A DNA stretch of 64,000 nucleotides from an uncultured Bacteroidales bacterium (GCA_902760345.1 CACWFY010000003.1:30930-94929), one strand, 5' to 3'; counted from the stretch's first letter, positions 54,036 through 61,856 are shown. The notes: generated from the sequence alone by a model not told the origin. Program-made: numbers and translations.

Positions 54036-55196
54036 TTATTCTTCTACGTCCCAATCCTCATCGTCTTCAAATGCGATGTTCCAGATGGTGCAGCAGTACT
54101 TCACGAAGGGTGAAGGCATGTTGCTGATACCCTCGATGGCGCTGACATAGGCACCCTCTACCTTGTTATCTATGGCATCCTGCTTCACGCTGGCAAAGAA
54201 GGTGTGGAAGCTGTACTTGTTGGCCGTCTTGTCGGTAGAGCCGAGCCATACGTTACGGATAGAACGGATGTTATCGCGGAAGTCGGCGATGGAGTTGTAG
54301 CTGTAAGGCGACTCCACATACGACACGTCGCCGGCAGAGAACGGGTTGGCAATCTTGGCCGTGCCCACCTCGTTGGCGATGGCCAGACAACTGCCCTCAT
54401 CGTCAGAGAGAATCTGGGCAATGGCATCCTTCAGTGTGGGGAAACTACTGTTAGAACCGCTGATACCTGCATTGATGAGGTTGTCGCCGAAGGAGAGACC
54501 CTTCTCGGTCTGATAGTCGAGGCCGGCTGCCTTTACAACGGCCATACGACTGGCATCCTTACCGCCGTCCCAAGCGCACTGCAACTGGAAGGTGCGCTGC
54601 TTGAGCAGGGTGCAGACGGTCTGGGCGTAGGCCAGTTCCTGTTCGCCAGAGACATGTTCGAAGTTCTTGTAGGTGTCGTTGCCTTTCAGTTCGGCCACCT
54701 TGCGAGGCTGACCATCGCGGAAGAGGATGAACTCCAGCGCGTGGAAGTCAAGGATGGTGGCATTGGAGAGCATCTCGTCGTTCATGCCGCTGTTGAAGTA
54801 ACTGAGCAACGCCGAGCGGTTGAGCGGCCATGAGTCGATGGTGGGGTCGATGTCGAAATCAGAAGCGGCACCACCAAGGAACGCCTCGCTCTGCTCCCAG
54901 TACATACGGGCGGCCTTAAAGTCACGGCAAGCCTCATCAATCTGAGCCTCAGAGAGCTTGGCACTACCAATGATGGCGTTAGCAGCCTCAAGCTGACTGA
55001 CGATATCAGCACAACCGTCCACGGCACCCTCGCCAAACGACTTCACTGAATAGTTGGCAGCAGTGGTGTTCGGGTTGTAGTTGTCGTCGTCGACAAGTGG
55101 TGTTGTCTCAGTAACATTGAACACAGTTTCTGCGTTGTTCTTGTCGTCATCCTTACTACATGATGTAAATGTCATTGCGCCCATCATCAGCGCCAT
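54036..55196 (-). CDS. Imelysin-family (M75) lipoprotein, N-terminus disturbed
   Basis: A 386-residue protein from the ATG at 55196; an alternative start at 55229 is possible. The mature part has the imelysin/EfeO fold pattern, with the HxxE metal motif in DFHALEFILFRDG. The segment MALMMGAMTFTSCSKDDD is a typical lipoprotein signal core and lipobox, but the usual basic residues before it are missing: upstream sequence belongs to the overlapping porin gene. A deletion joining the two genes would explain this. Imelysins bind iron or heme at the envelope. Confidence 0.82.
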   Translation of the reverse strand: MALMMGAMTFTSCSKDDDKNNAETVFNVTETTPLVDDDNYNPNTTAANYSVKSFGEGAVDGCADIVSQLEAANAIIGSAKLSEAQIDEACRDFKAARMYWEQSEAFLGGAASDFDIDPTIDSWPLNRSALLSYFNSGMNDEMLSNATILDFHALEFILFRDGQPRKVAELKGNDTYKNFEHVSGEQELAYAQTVCTLLKQRTFQLQCAWDGGKDASRMAVVKAAGLDYQTEKGLSFGDNLINAGISGSNSSFPTLKDAIAQILSDDEGSCLAIANEVGTAKIANPFSAGDVSYVESPYSYNSIADFRDNIRSIRNVWLGSTDKTANKYSFHTFFASVKQDAIDNKVEGAYVSAIEGISNMPSPFVKYCCTIWNIAFEDDEDWDVEE

Positions 55197-55986
55197 GGAT
55201 AGGGTTGGAATACTCGGCCTTGATGACAATCTCTGGTACGGGATAGTAGTTCACGCCAAAGGCCATACGCTTCACCTCGGTATAGTCGTAGGCCGTACTT
55301 TTGGTCATGCTCGCATAGGGGTTATACTGTTCATAGCGGCCGAAGACGTAGAACTTCTGATCATCGTTTCGCAGACTGCTTATCTGCGAAAAGACATCGT
55401 AACCAGCCTCGATGCCTACGGCGTATGCATTCTTGCTGACAAAAGCCGAGTGGTGATAGGGCGACTTCTTGTTAGTACGGTTATAGACGTATTTCAGTTG
55501 TTCCGTATCACCCAGATAGCCATAGTCGGCCTGTCCGCGGATGATCCAGTTGTGGGCATTGTAAGTGAAGTCGAAGGCACCAATCAGTACTTGGCCCTTA
55601 TACTCTACCTCGCCACCCTTCTCGGTCTCCTGTTCCCATTCGCCGCCTTCCTCGTCTTCCTTCTCATAGGCCAGACCAGCGCCACCGTGTTCAAACTCAA
55701 TCTCCGTACCCAACGACCAGCCCTTGCCGAAGTTGTAACCTAGATAGATAACGGCATGGGGAATGTCGAAACGTCCGTGACTGGGGTCGTTTCTATGCTC
55801 CTCGGGCTGACTGTAACGGCTCACGTGATCACTAAAGAAATTGCGCGTATAAGCCACTTCACCGTAACCACCCACGCTCAACCTGTTGCCTTTGGCATGA
55901 TTCATCACACTATCAGCGGCATTCACCTGTGCATTCGCTGTCAACACCATGCTGATAAATGCTATAAAACTCACTAACCTTTTCAT
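55156..55986 (-). CDS. Outer membrane porin-like protein, probably C-terminally truncated
   Basis: A 276-residue protein with a signal peptide (KRLVSFIAFISMVLTANA) and alternating beta strands typical of Bacteroidota phosphate-porin-like proteins: GGYGEVAYTRNF, HAVIYLGYNFGKGWSLGTEI, GAFDFTYNAHNWI, GINYYPVPEIVIKAEYSN-like end. After KAEYSN it reads PIHGADDGRNDIYIM and stops, without the last strand and terminal aromatic residue expected. It overlaps the imelysin start by 41 nt. First gene of the operon. Confidence 0.72.
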   Translation of the reverse strand: MKRLVSFIAFISMVLTANAQVNAADSVMNHAKGNRLSVGGYGEVAYTRNFFSDHVSRYSQPEEHRNDPSHGRFDIPHAVIYLGYNFGKGWSLGTEIEFEHGGAGLAYEKEDEEGGEWEQETEKGGEVEYKGQVLIGAFDFTYNAHNWIIRGQADYGYLGDTEQLKYVYNRTNKKSPYHHSAFVSKNAYAVGIEAGYDVFSQISSLRNDDQKFYVFGRYEQYNPYASMTKSTAYDYTEVKRMAFGVNYYPVPEIVIKAEYSNPIHGADDGRNDIYIM

Positions 55987-56006
55987 GCTTTTTCTGTTTT
56001 TGGCTG

Positions 56007-56014
56007 CAAAAGTA
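56007..56014 (-). promoter_or_regulatory. -7 element TACTTTTG for the porin-imelysin operon
   Basis: TAnnTTTG match, 20 nt before the porin ATG at 55986. Confidence 0.6.
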
Positions 56015-56105
56015 CGGCGGTTTTTGCGCATCTGCAATACCTAAAAACGATGATTCTGTCTCATAATACCTACTAATGGGGATTGCGTAATTATACAAAA
56101 ATGTG

Positions 56106-56113
56106 TACCTTTG
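56106..56113 (+). promoter_or_regulatory. -7 element TACCTTTG for the RIC-LuxR regulator gene
   Basis: Perfect TAnnTTTG, 22 nt before the ATG at 56136; divergent from 56007-56014 with about 90 bp between. Confidence 0.65.
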
Positions 56114-56135
56114 CACCCAGTAATTAAATGTAGGT

Positions 56136-57098
56136 ATGAAGAATCAGAAAATGTATGAGGCGGACGACAAGATGATCTCGCTCATCCGCGATAATTACGA
56201 TCTGCTGCAGTCGTTAGGCAGTTTCGGTATCAATCTGGGTTTTGGCGACAAGACCGTACAGGAAACCTGTGAGGATAACGGCGTAGACACCTATACGTTC
56301 CTTGCTGTGGTCAATTTTACAGCTAACGGCTATGGTGAGTTTGAGTCTGACGAAAAAATCAGTATACCTACGCTGCTTCACTATCTTGAAGCAAGTCATG
56401 CTTACTTCCTCGACTTCCAGTTGCCCTATATCCGCAGGGAACTCTCGGAGTCGCTCAACGAAAATGATTCCTTGGCACGACTCATTCTCCGCTTCTACGA
56501 TGAGTATGCCCGTGAGATACGCCAACACATGAAATACGAGCAGAAAACGCTGTTCCCCTATGTAGAGTCACTGTTAGAAGGACAGCCTGCCAACGACTAT
56601 AATGTTGAGACCTTTTCAAAGCATCATGGGGCTACCGACAAGAAGTTGCGCGAGCTGAAGTTGTTGATTATTAAATATTTACCGCAAGACGGCCTGCATA
56701 ACAATCAGCTCACCGCCACGCTGCACGATATCTACGAGAATGAGGTGTGGCTGCGCCAGCATGCTGAGGTCGAAGATCATATTTTTGTACCTGCCATCCG
56801 TCGGTTGGAGCAGATCGCTAAACAGAATGATGTCACCAAGAATATCTCAGAGATGGTGTTCAAAGGTGGCATTGGTCAGAACCCAGAAGCCCTCTCCGAC
56901 CGCGAGAAAGATGTCATCATTTCGCTTGTGCAAGGTATGTCGAACAAGGAAATCGCCGACCATCTCTGCATCTCGACGAATACCGTCATCACTCACCGCC
57001 GCAACATCGCCCGCAAGCTACAGATTCACAGTCCGGCAGGCCTTACTATCTATGCCATCGTCAACGGACTGGTGGACATCTCTGCGGTAAAAATCTGA
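56136..57098 (+). CDS. Regulator fusing a RIC/hemerythrin-like domain to a LuxR helix-turn-helix
   Basis: A 320-residue protein. Residues 1-235 resemble RIC (YtfE/ScdA) di-iron proteins: an N-terminal DUF542-like segment with ETCEDNGVD (cysteine 45) and a hemerythrin-like four-helix part with ligand candidates H88, H131, E135, H163/H164, H209, E213. Residues 250-310 are a LuxR-type helix-turn-helix (LSDREKDVI, NKEIADHLCISTNTVITHRR). So a di-iron sensor, possibly for nitric oxide, oxygen or iron, is tied to DNA binding. It lies divergent to the porin-imelysin-di-heme operon and may control it. Confidence 0.85.
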   Translation: MKNQKMYEADDKMISLIRDNYDLLQSLGSFGINLGFGDKTVQETCEDNGVDTYTFLAVVNFTANGYGEFESDEKISIPTLLHYLEASHAYFLDFQLPYIRRELSESLNENDSLARLILRFYDEYAREIRQHMKYEQKTLFPYVESLLEGQPANDYNVETFSKHHGATDKKLRELKLLIIKYLPQDGLHNNQLTATLHDIYENEVWLRQHAEVEDHIFVPAIRRLEQIAKQNDVTKNISEMVFKGGIGQNPEALSDREKDVIISLVQGMSNKEIADHLCISTNTVITHRRNIARKLQIHSPAGLTIYAIVNGLVDISAVKI

Positions 57099-57101
57099 CT
57101 C

Positions 57102-57209
57102 TTAGAACGCTTCTGATGCGCCAGCGTCGACGGGCAGAAAGACTCCGTTGACGTAGCTGCCACCACCAGTCACTACGGCACGCTGTCCGTCAATTCTGAA
57201 TGCATTCAT
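57102..57209 (-). pseudogene. SDR-family dehydrogenase remnant with large internal deletion
   Basis: A 35-codon frame reads MNAFRIDGQRAVVTGGG then SYVNGVFLPVDAGASEAF. The first part is the N-terminal strand and glycine loop of a short-chain dehydrogenase; the second is the C-terminal SYVxGxxLPVDxG signature of the same family. About 200 residues are missing between, at a GG/S junction, in frame. The remainder has normal start and stop codons. It cannot be an active enzyme. Confidence 0.8.
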
Positions 57210-57221
57210 TGTCTGATATCT

Positions 57222-57629
57222 TTAATTCTTTTTCGATTGCAAAGTATTAATAAGTAGTCCGACGAGGGTTCCTGACACGACGCCGAGACTGTCGGCCCAG
57301 AAATCGAGCCACTCGCCCGAGCGGGTGGTGGTGCAGTGGGCTTGCAGCAGTTCCATGAGTCCGCCGAGGGCGACGAGGAAGAGAATGGTGATGAGTGAAA
57401 AGTGAATCGTCTGCCGGCGTCCGGAAAGATGGGTGTGGCGTACGTGCTCCCACCACATGACGCTGCAGGTGCCGCCATACATCACGAGGTGAGTCCACTT
57501 GTCAATAAAGGCGACATCGTCGAGTGGTGTCTCAGGAAAGAAGGGGGTCAGCGAGAGCACCCAGATGAGTGTGATGCAGATCAGCGAGCAGGGGTAGTGG
57601 CTTACAAAATGATATATTTTCTTGGTCAT
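57222..57629 (-). CDS. VanZ-like membrane protein
   Basis: A 135-residue protein with four hydrophobic helices. The VanZ family pattern is visible: IDKWTHLVMYGG after the first helix, LVALGGLMELLQ in the third and GEWLDFWADSLGVVSGTLVG before the end. VanZ itself gives low teicoplanin resistance; most homologues have unknown roles in the envelope. The ATG at 57629 is chosen over a TTG at 57638. A -7 element is at 57647-57654. Confidence 0.85.
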   Translation of the reverse strand: MTKKIYHFVSHYPCSLICITLIWVLSLTPFFPETPLDDVAFIDKWTHLVMYGGTCSVMWWEHVRHTHLSGRRQTIHFSLITILFLVALGGLMELLQAHCTTTRSGEWLDFWADSLGVVSGTLVGLLINTLQSKKN

Positions 57630-57646
57630 TTCTTTCAATTTTGATG

Positions 57647-57654
57647 CAAAATTA
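57647..57654 (-). promoter_or_regulatory. -7 element TAATTTTG for the vanZ-like gene
   Basis: TAnnTTTG on the minus strand, 17 nt before the ATG at 57629. Confidence 0.55.
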
Positions 57655-57687
57655 CGAAAAACTTGTCAATTATCCATAATAATTTCG

Positions 57688-57695
57688 TAATTTTG
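57688..57695 (+). promoter_or_regulatory. -7 element TAATTTTG for the SNF transporter operon
   Basis: TAnnTTTG match ending 8 nt before the ATG at 57704; near-leaderless transcript predicted. Confidence 0.55.
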
Positions 57696-57703
57696 CAGGC
57701 GTT

Positions 57704-59074
57704 ATGACAAAACAGATTAGCGAGCGTGCCAATTTTGGCAGCAAGTTAGGCATCATTCTGGCTACGGCGGGTTCAGCCGTTGGGCTGGGTAACGTGTGGC
57801 GTTTCCCCTATATGACGGGCGAGAACGGTGGTGCTGTGTTTATCCTGATTTATGTGGTGTGTGTGCTGTTGCTGGGTATTCCCTGTATGATTAGCGAATT
57901 TATCATTGGCCGTCACGGACAGTCGAATGCCGCCCGGTCTTTTCGCACCTTGGCAGGTGGCACCCCATGGGCACTGATAGGCTATATGGGTGTGCTGACG
58001 GGTTTCCTGATTGTCAGTTACTATGCGGTGGTCAGCGGCTGGTGCCTGCAGTATGTGTGGGCGTCGCTGGCCGGTCACCTGCAGGGTGATCCTGAATACT
58101 ATAAGACCTATTTTACCGAACTGTCGGCCGACCCCGTGAAGCCGGTGCTGTGGACAGTGGTCATCCTGGGCATGAGCTATCTGATCATCGAGCACGGCGT
58201 GCGCAATGGTATTGAGCGTGCGTCGAAGATGATGATGCCCACGCTGTTTATCCTGCTGTTGATCATCGTCGTGGCGTCGTGTCTGTTGCCGGGAGCCGGC
58301 AAGGGCATCGAGTTCCTGTTGCGCCCCGACTTCTCGAAGATTACCAGCGACGTGTTCCTGGGGGCACTGGGCCAGGCGTTCTATTCGCTGAGCATCGGCA
58401 TGGGTGCGCTGTGTACCTATGCCAGCTATTTCTCACGCTATACCGATCTGACCAAGTCGGCCACGCAGATTGCCGTTATTGACTGTGTGGTGGCGGTTTT
58501 GGCCGGTCTGATGATATTTCCTGCAGCGTTCTCTATCGGCGTCAGTCCCGACAGTGGGGCGTCGCTTATCTTCATCACGCTGCCCAACGTCTTTCAGCAG
58601 GCGTTTGCCGCCATTCCGGCGTTGGGCTATGTGGTGTCGTTGCTGTTCTTTGTGCTGTTGTCGTTAGCCGCACTGACGTCGTTGATGTCGCTGCATGAGG
58701 TGGCTACGGCGTTCTTTGAGGAGGAGTTGCACACCACCCGCAAGCGTGCCGCCCTGTTGGTTACTGTGGTCACGTCGGTTATTGGTGCGTTCTGTTCGCT
58801 GTCGCTGGGTGCCACCGATGTGCTGACATTTGCGGGTCGCAGCCTCTTCGACTGGTTCGACTTCGTAACGGGTCAGGTGTTCCTGCCCATCGTGGGCTTC
58901 CTGACGTGTCTGTTTGTCGGCTGGGTATTGCCTCACAAGGTGGTGCGCGACGAGTACACCAATTGGGGAGCACTGCGCGGACGCTCCATTCACCTCTTTC
59001 TGTTGCTGGTGAAGTATGTCTGTCCGCTGGCCATCCTTGTCATCTTCCTTCATCAGTTGGGATTGTTGAAGTGA
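57704..59074 (+). CDS. Sodium-dependent transporter, SNF (neurotransmitter:sodium symporter) family, copy 1
   Basis: A 456-residue membrane protein with about eleven to twelve helices. The helix 1 sodium-site motif ATAGSAVGLGNVWRFPYM (residues 20-37) and the unwound helix region are intact, and the FSLSIGMGAL-like block near 225 covers the helix 6 substrate site. Bacterial members take up amino acids with Na+. Substrate unknown. It shares most of its sequence with the next gene, 31 nt downstream, so the two arose by tandem duplication. Confidence 0.93.
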   Translation: MTKQISERANFGSKLGIILATAGSAVGLGNVWRFPYMTGENGGAVFILIYVVCVLLLGIPCMISEFIIGRHGQSNAARSFRTLAGGTPWALIGYMGVLTGFLIVSYYAVVSGWCLQYVWASLAGHLQGDPEYYKTYFTELSADPVKPVLWTVVILGMSYLIIEHGVRNGIERASKMMMPTLFILLLIIVVASCLLPGAGKGIEFLLRPDFSKITSDVFLGALGQAFYSLSIGMGALCTYASYFSRYTDLTKSATQIAVIDCVVAVLAGLMIFPAAFSIGVSPDSGASLIFITLPNVFQQAFAAIPALGYVVSLLFFVLLSLAALTSLMSLHEVATAFFEEELHTTRKRAALLVTVVTSVIGAFCSLSLGATDVLTFAGRSLFDWFDFVTGQVFLPIVGFLTCLFVGWVLPHKVVRDEYTNWGALRGRSIHLFLLLVKYVCPLAILVIFLHQLGLLK

Positions 59075-59076
59075 GG

Positions 59077-59111
59077 AATGTTGAATGTGGAATGTTGAAT
59101 GAGAAATGAAG
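59077..59111 (+). repeat. 7-bp tandem repeat carrying the start codon of SNF copy 2
   Basis: Five units AATGTTG, AATGTGG, AATGTTG, AATGAGA, AATGAAG. The ATG at 59106 is in the last unit. It is the complement of the CCTCATT family. Confidence 0.85.
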
Positions 59112-60461
59112 GAGAGAGGTAATTTCGGCAGTAAGTTGGGTATCGTGCTGGCAACGGCAGGATCGGCTGTCGGACTGGGTAACGTGTGGCGTTTCCCCTA
59201 TATGGCAGGGGAAAATGGTGGCGCGGCATTTATTCTGATATATATTGCTTGTATACTGGTGCTGGGCGTGCCGGGCATGGTGAGTGAGTTCATCGTGGGG
59301 CGCCACGGACAGGCTAATGCTGCCAAGGCTTACGACCTGCTGAGCAATGGCAAGCCCTGGAAACTGGTGGGCTATCTGGGCATTCTGACGGGAACCATCA
59401 TTCTGGGCTTCTATGCCGTGGTGGCCGGCTGGTGTCTGCAATACCTGTTTGCCTCTGTTGCCGGACAGCTTAGCGGCGATGCGGCGTATGTGAAAGACTA
59501 TTTCGTCACATTCTCGAGCGACCCCGTCAAACCCGTGCTGTGGGGTGTGGGCTTTATTCTGTTGACCCATATCGTCATTGTGCGAGGGGTGCGCAGAGGC
59601 ATCGAGCGGGCCTCAAAGTGGCTGATGCCCATCCTGCTGCTGTTGCTGGTGGTCATCGTCGTAGCCTCGTGCATGTTGCCGGGGGCTATGGAGGGCGTGC
59701 GCTTCCTCTTCCAACCCGATTTCTCGAAGTTGAGCAACAAGGTGCTGCTCGAGGCCCTGGGTCAAGCGTTCTTCTCACTGTCGCTGGGAACGGCGTGTCT
59801 GTGTACCTATGCCAGCTACTTCTCTCAGCAGACCAATCTGTTGCGTTCGGCAGGTCAGATAGCTCTGCTCGATACGATTATAGCCATTCTTGCCGGTCTG
59901 ATGATTTTTCCTGCCGCAGCGAGCGTGGGTGTCAGTCCCGACAGTGGTCCGTCGCTCATCTTCATCACGCTGCCCAACGTGTTTCAGCAGGCGTTTGCCG
60001 CTGTACCTGTCGTGGGCTATGTCATCAGCCTGATGTTCTATGCCTTGCTGGTATTTGCCGCCCTGACCAGCACCATCTCCATGCACGAGATCGGTACGGC
60101 ATTCTTTACCGAGGAGTTCTCGCTACCACGTCCTAAGTCTGCCTGGATTGTCACCGTTGTGACATCCGTCATCTGCTTCCTCTGTGCGCTGTCCGTCGGT
60201 GCCAATCCCGAAATAAAACTCTTGGGCCATTCGCTCATGGACTTCTGCGACCAGCTGACAGCCAATATCATGCTGCCATTGGGTGGTATGCTGACCTGTC
60301 TTTTTGTGGGGTGGTTTGTTCCTAAGCAGATGGTGCGTAGCGAGTTTACCAACGACGGCACGCTGGCAGCCACCTTCTTTGGCATCTACCTCTTTGCCGT
60401 ACGCTATGTGTGTCCCATCGGCATCATGTTGGTATTCCTTCATCAGTTGGGCATTCTATGA
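59106..60461 (+). CDS. Sodium-dependent transporter, SNF family, copy 2
   Basis: A 451-residue paralogue of the preceding transporter: MKERGNFGSKLGIVLATAGS, then the same GLGNVWRFPYM motif, and matching blocks DSGPSLIFITLPNVFQQAFA and SLGTACLCTYASYFS. Differences in the helix 6 region (SLGTACLC versus SIGMGALC) suggest another substrate or a heteromeric pair. The start codon lies inside a 7-bp repeat array. Its stop overlaps the helix-hairpin-helix gene by ATGA. Confidence 0.93.
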   Translation: MKERGNFGSKLGIVLATAGSAVGLGNVWRFPYMAGENGGAAFILIYIACILVLGVPGMVSEFIVGRHGQANAAKAYDLLSNGKPWKLVGYLGILTGTIILGFYAVVAGWCLQYLFASVAGQLSGDAAYVKDYFVTFSSDPVKPVLWGVGFILLTHIVIVRGVRRGIERASKWLMPILLLLLVVIVVASCMLPGAMEGVRFLFQPDFSKLSNKVLLEALGQAFFSLSLGTACLCTYASYFSQQTNLLRSAGQIALLDTIIAILAGLMIFPAAASVGVSPDSGPSLIFITLPNVFQQAFAAVPVVGYVISLMFYALLVFAALTSTISMHEIGTAFFTEEFSLPRPKSAWIVTVVTSVICFLCALSVGANPEIKLLGHSLMDFCDQLTANIMLPLGGMLTCLFVGWFVPKQMVRSEFTNDGTLAATFFGIYLFAVRYVCPIGIMLVFLHQLGIL

Positions 60462-61312
60462 ACAGGAGTGACAGGCGGATTGCTGTAGCGGCTACACTGG
60501 TAGCGGTGATGGCCCTGGTGGCGTTGTTTGCCACCGATGGAGAGGACAAGACACCTGTTTCCACCGCTGTTCGACAGGACAGCGTTGTCTCGCAGCGTCC
60601 TCATCGGCAGGGCTATTATCGTGTGGCGTCACAGCAGACGGTAGAGACGTTTCCCTTCGACCCCAATACTGCCGACTCATCCCAGCTGCTGCGCTTGGGC
60701 TTGCAACCCTGGCAGGTACGTAATATATATAAGTACCGCGCGCATGGTGGCATCTATCGTCACAAGGAAGACTTTGCCCGCCTCTATGGACTGACGGTCA
60801 AAGACTACCGCCGTCTGGAGCCTTTTATTCGCATCTCGCCTGACTATCAGCCTGCCGCAAGCCTTGTGGGTGACCGACCACCTGTAGTGCGCGACACCCT
60901 GCGCTATCCTCAGAAGTTCGATAGTACCGCACGAGTCGCTCTGAATACCGCCGATACGGCGTTGTTGCGCCGCGTGCCGGGCATAGGCAGCTACTATGCC
61001 AAGGAGATTGTACGTCTGCGCCAGTGGCTGGGTGGCTTTGTCAGCACCGACCAACTCGATGAAATCGAGGGCTTCCCTGCTGCTGCCAAGCGCTATTTCA
61101 CCGTTTCCTCGTCCGATGTCCGTCGGCTGAACATCAACCAGCTATCCCTTCAAGAGCTGCGCCGACATCCTTATATCAACTACTATCAGGCCAAAGCCAT
61201 CGTAGATTATCGCCGTCTGCACGGCCCTATACGCAGTCTGAACGACCTCCGTTTCTCGCGCGACTTTACCCCCGAAACCATCGCCCGTTTGGCACCTTAT
61301 GTGACATTTTGA
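60458..61312 (+). CDS. ComEA-like helix-hairpin-helix protein
   Basis: A 284-residue protein with an N-terminal membrane helix (about residues 9-24) and three helix-hairpin-helix segments: DPNTADSSQLLRLGL, LNTADTALLRRVPGIGSYYAK and LNINQLSLQELRRHP. This is the layout of ComEA-type DNA-binding proteins, which take up DNA at the periplasmic face. Whether this one serves in competence is unproven. It is co-translated with SNF copy 2 (ATGA overlap), although no functional link is obvious. Confidence 0.85.
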   Translation: MNRSDRRIAVAATLVAVMALVALFATDGEDKTPVSTAVRQDSVVSQRPHRQGYYRVASQQTVETFPFDPNTADSSQLLRLGLQPWQVRNIYKYRAHGGIYRHKEDFARLYGLTVKDYRRLEPFIRISPDYQPAASLVGDRPPVVRDTLRYPQKFDSTARVALNTADTALLRRVPGIGSYYAKEIVRLRQWLGGFVSTDQLDEIEGFPAAAKRYFTVSSSDVRRLNINQLSLQELRRHPYINYYQAKAIVDYRRLHGPIRSLNDLRFSRDFTPETIARLAPYVTF

Positions 61313-61386
61313 TTGATATAGGTCAATAACAACACTTTTTTTGCAAAAAAACTATCAAATTGTTTTGTTGTGTGCGAACACATTCG

Positions 61387-61394
61387 TACCTTTG
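61387..61394 (+). promoter_or_regulatory. -7 element TACCTTTG with no obvious gene
   Basis: Perfect TAnnTTTG with TTG at 61366-61368. Transcription would run through 125 nt of T/A/G-rich leader to the short frame at 61519. Confidence 0.6.
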
Positions 61395-61518
61395 CATCGT
61401 CTTCAGAGGAAGTCTTAAAGGTAAAGAAAGATTGTTTAAGGATTAGTTTTTAAGTTAGATTCATATTTTGTTTTAGGTTAGTAGTTTTGGTTAGTTAGTA
61501 AGATTTTGGTAGAGGAAA

Positions 61519-61629
61519 ATGAAAAACATACGAAGAGGGAACAGTCGTGAGACCGTTCCCTCTCGCTGTTATTACGGGACTCTTTTTTGCTCGTTCCCCT
61601 GTCATGCGCAATCGGCATTCAGGCTATGA
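61519..61629 (+). pseudogene. Short frame with signal-peptide-like end, possible RHS gene start remnant
   Basis: 36 codons from an ATG preceded by AGAGGAAA. The encoded C-terminus GTLFCSFPCHAQSAF looks like a signal peptide cleavage region and stops soon after, as the start of an exported RHS-type protein would if cut off. Between codons 6 and 15 the DNA forms a perfect GAGGGAAC/GTTCCCTC hairpin (61534-61562), so a small RNA is an alternative. Confidence 0.35.
61534..61562 (+). other. GAGGGAAC hairpin downstream of the orphan promoter
   Basis: Perfect 8-bp stem (GAGGGAAC with GTTCCCTC) and a 12-nt loop. There is no direct T-run; CTCTTTTTTG occurs about 20 nt later. It might be structure in an RNA or a weak terminator. 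Confidence 0.4.
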
Positions 61630-61713
61630 ATTAACATGCTTGAAGTCGTACCTCAATGATGTCGAAGTCGTACATGAACGGTGGTGGAGGAGTGGAGAAG
61701 TAGAGTAAAATCT

Positions 61714-61755
61714 TAAACTTTCCCGCGTACGTGCGTGTGTACGCGAAAAAGTTTA
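61714..61755. repeat. Long inverted repeat (hairpin) upstream of the RHS tip gene
   Basis: AAACTTT-CC-CGCGTAC pairs with GTACGCG-AAA-AGTTT around an 8-nt GTGCGTGT core. Flanks extend the pairing (CTTAAAC/GTTTAG). Could be a bidirectional terminator or the end of a small mobile element. Confidence 0.6.
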
Positions 61756-61856
61756 GAAAACCACTGTATCATTTTGATTCCCTGAAGGAAGAAAAATTGG
61801 GTATCCAGGTGATCCACTTTTTGATGAAAACATTTTGAATTGTTGATATAAATATG

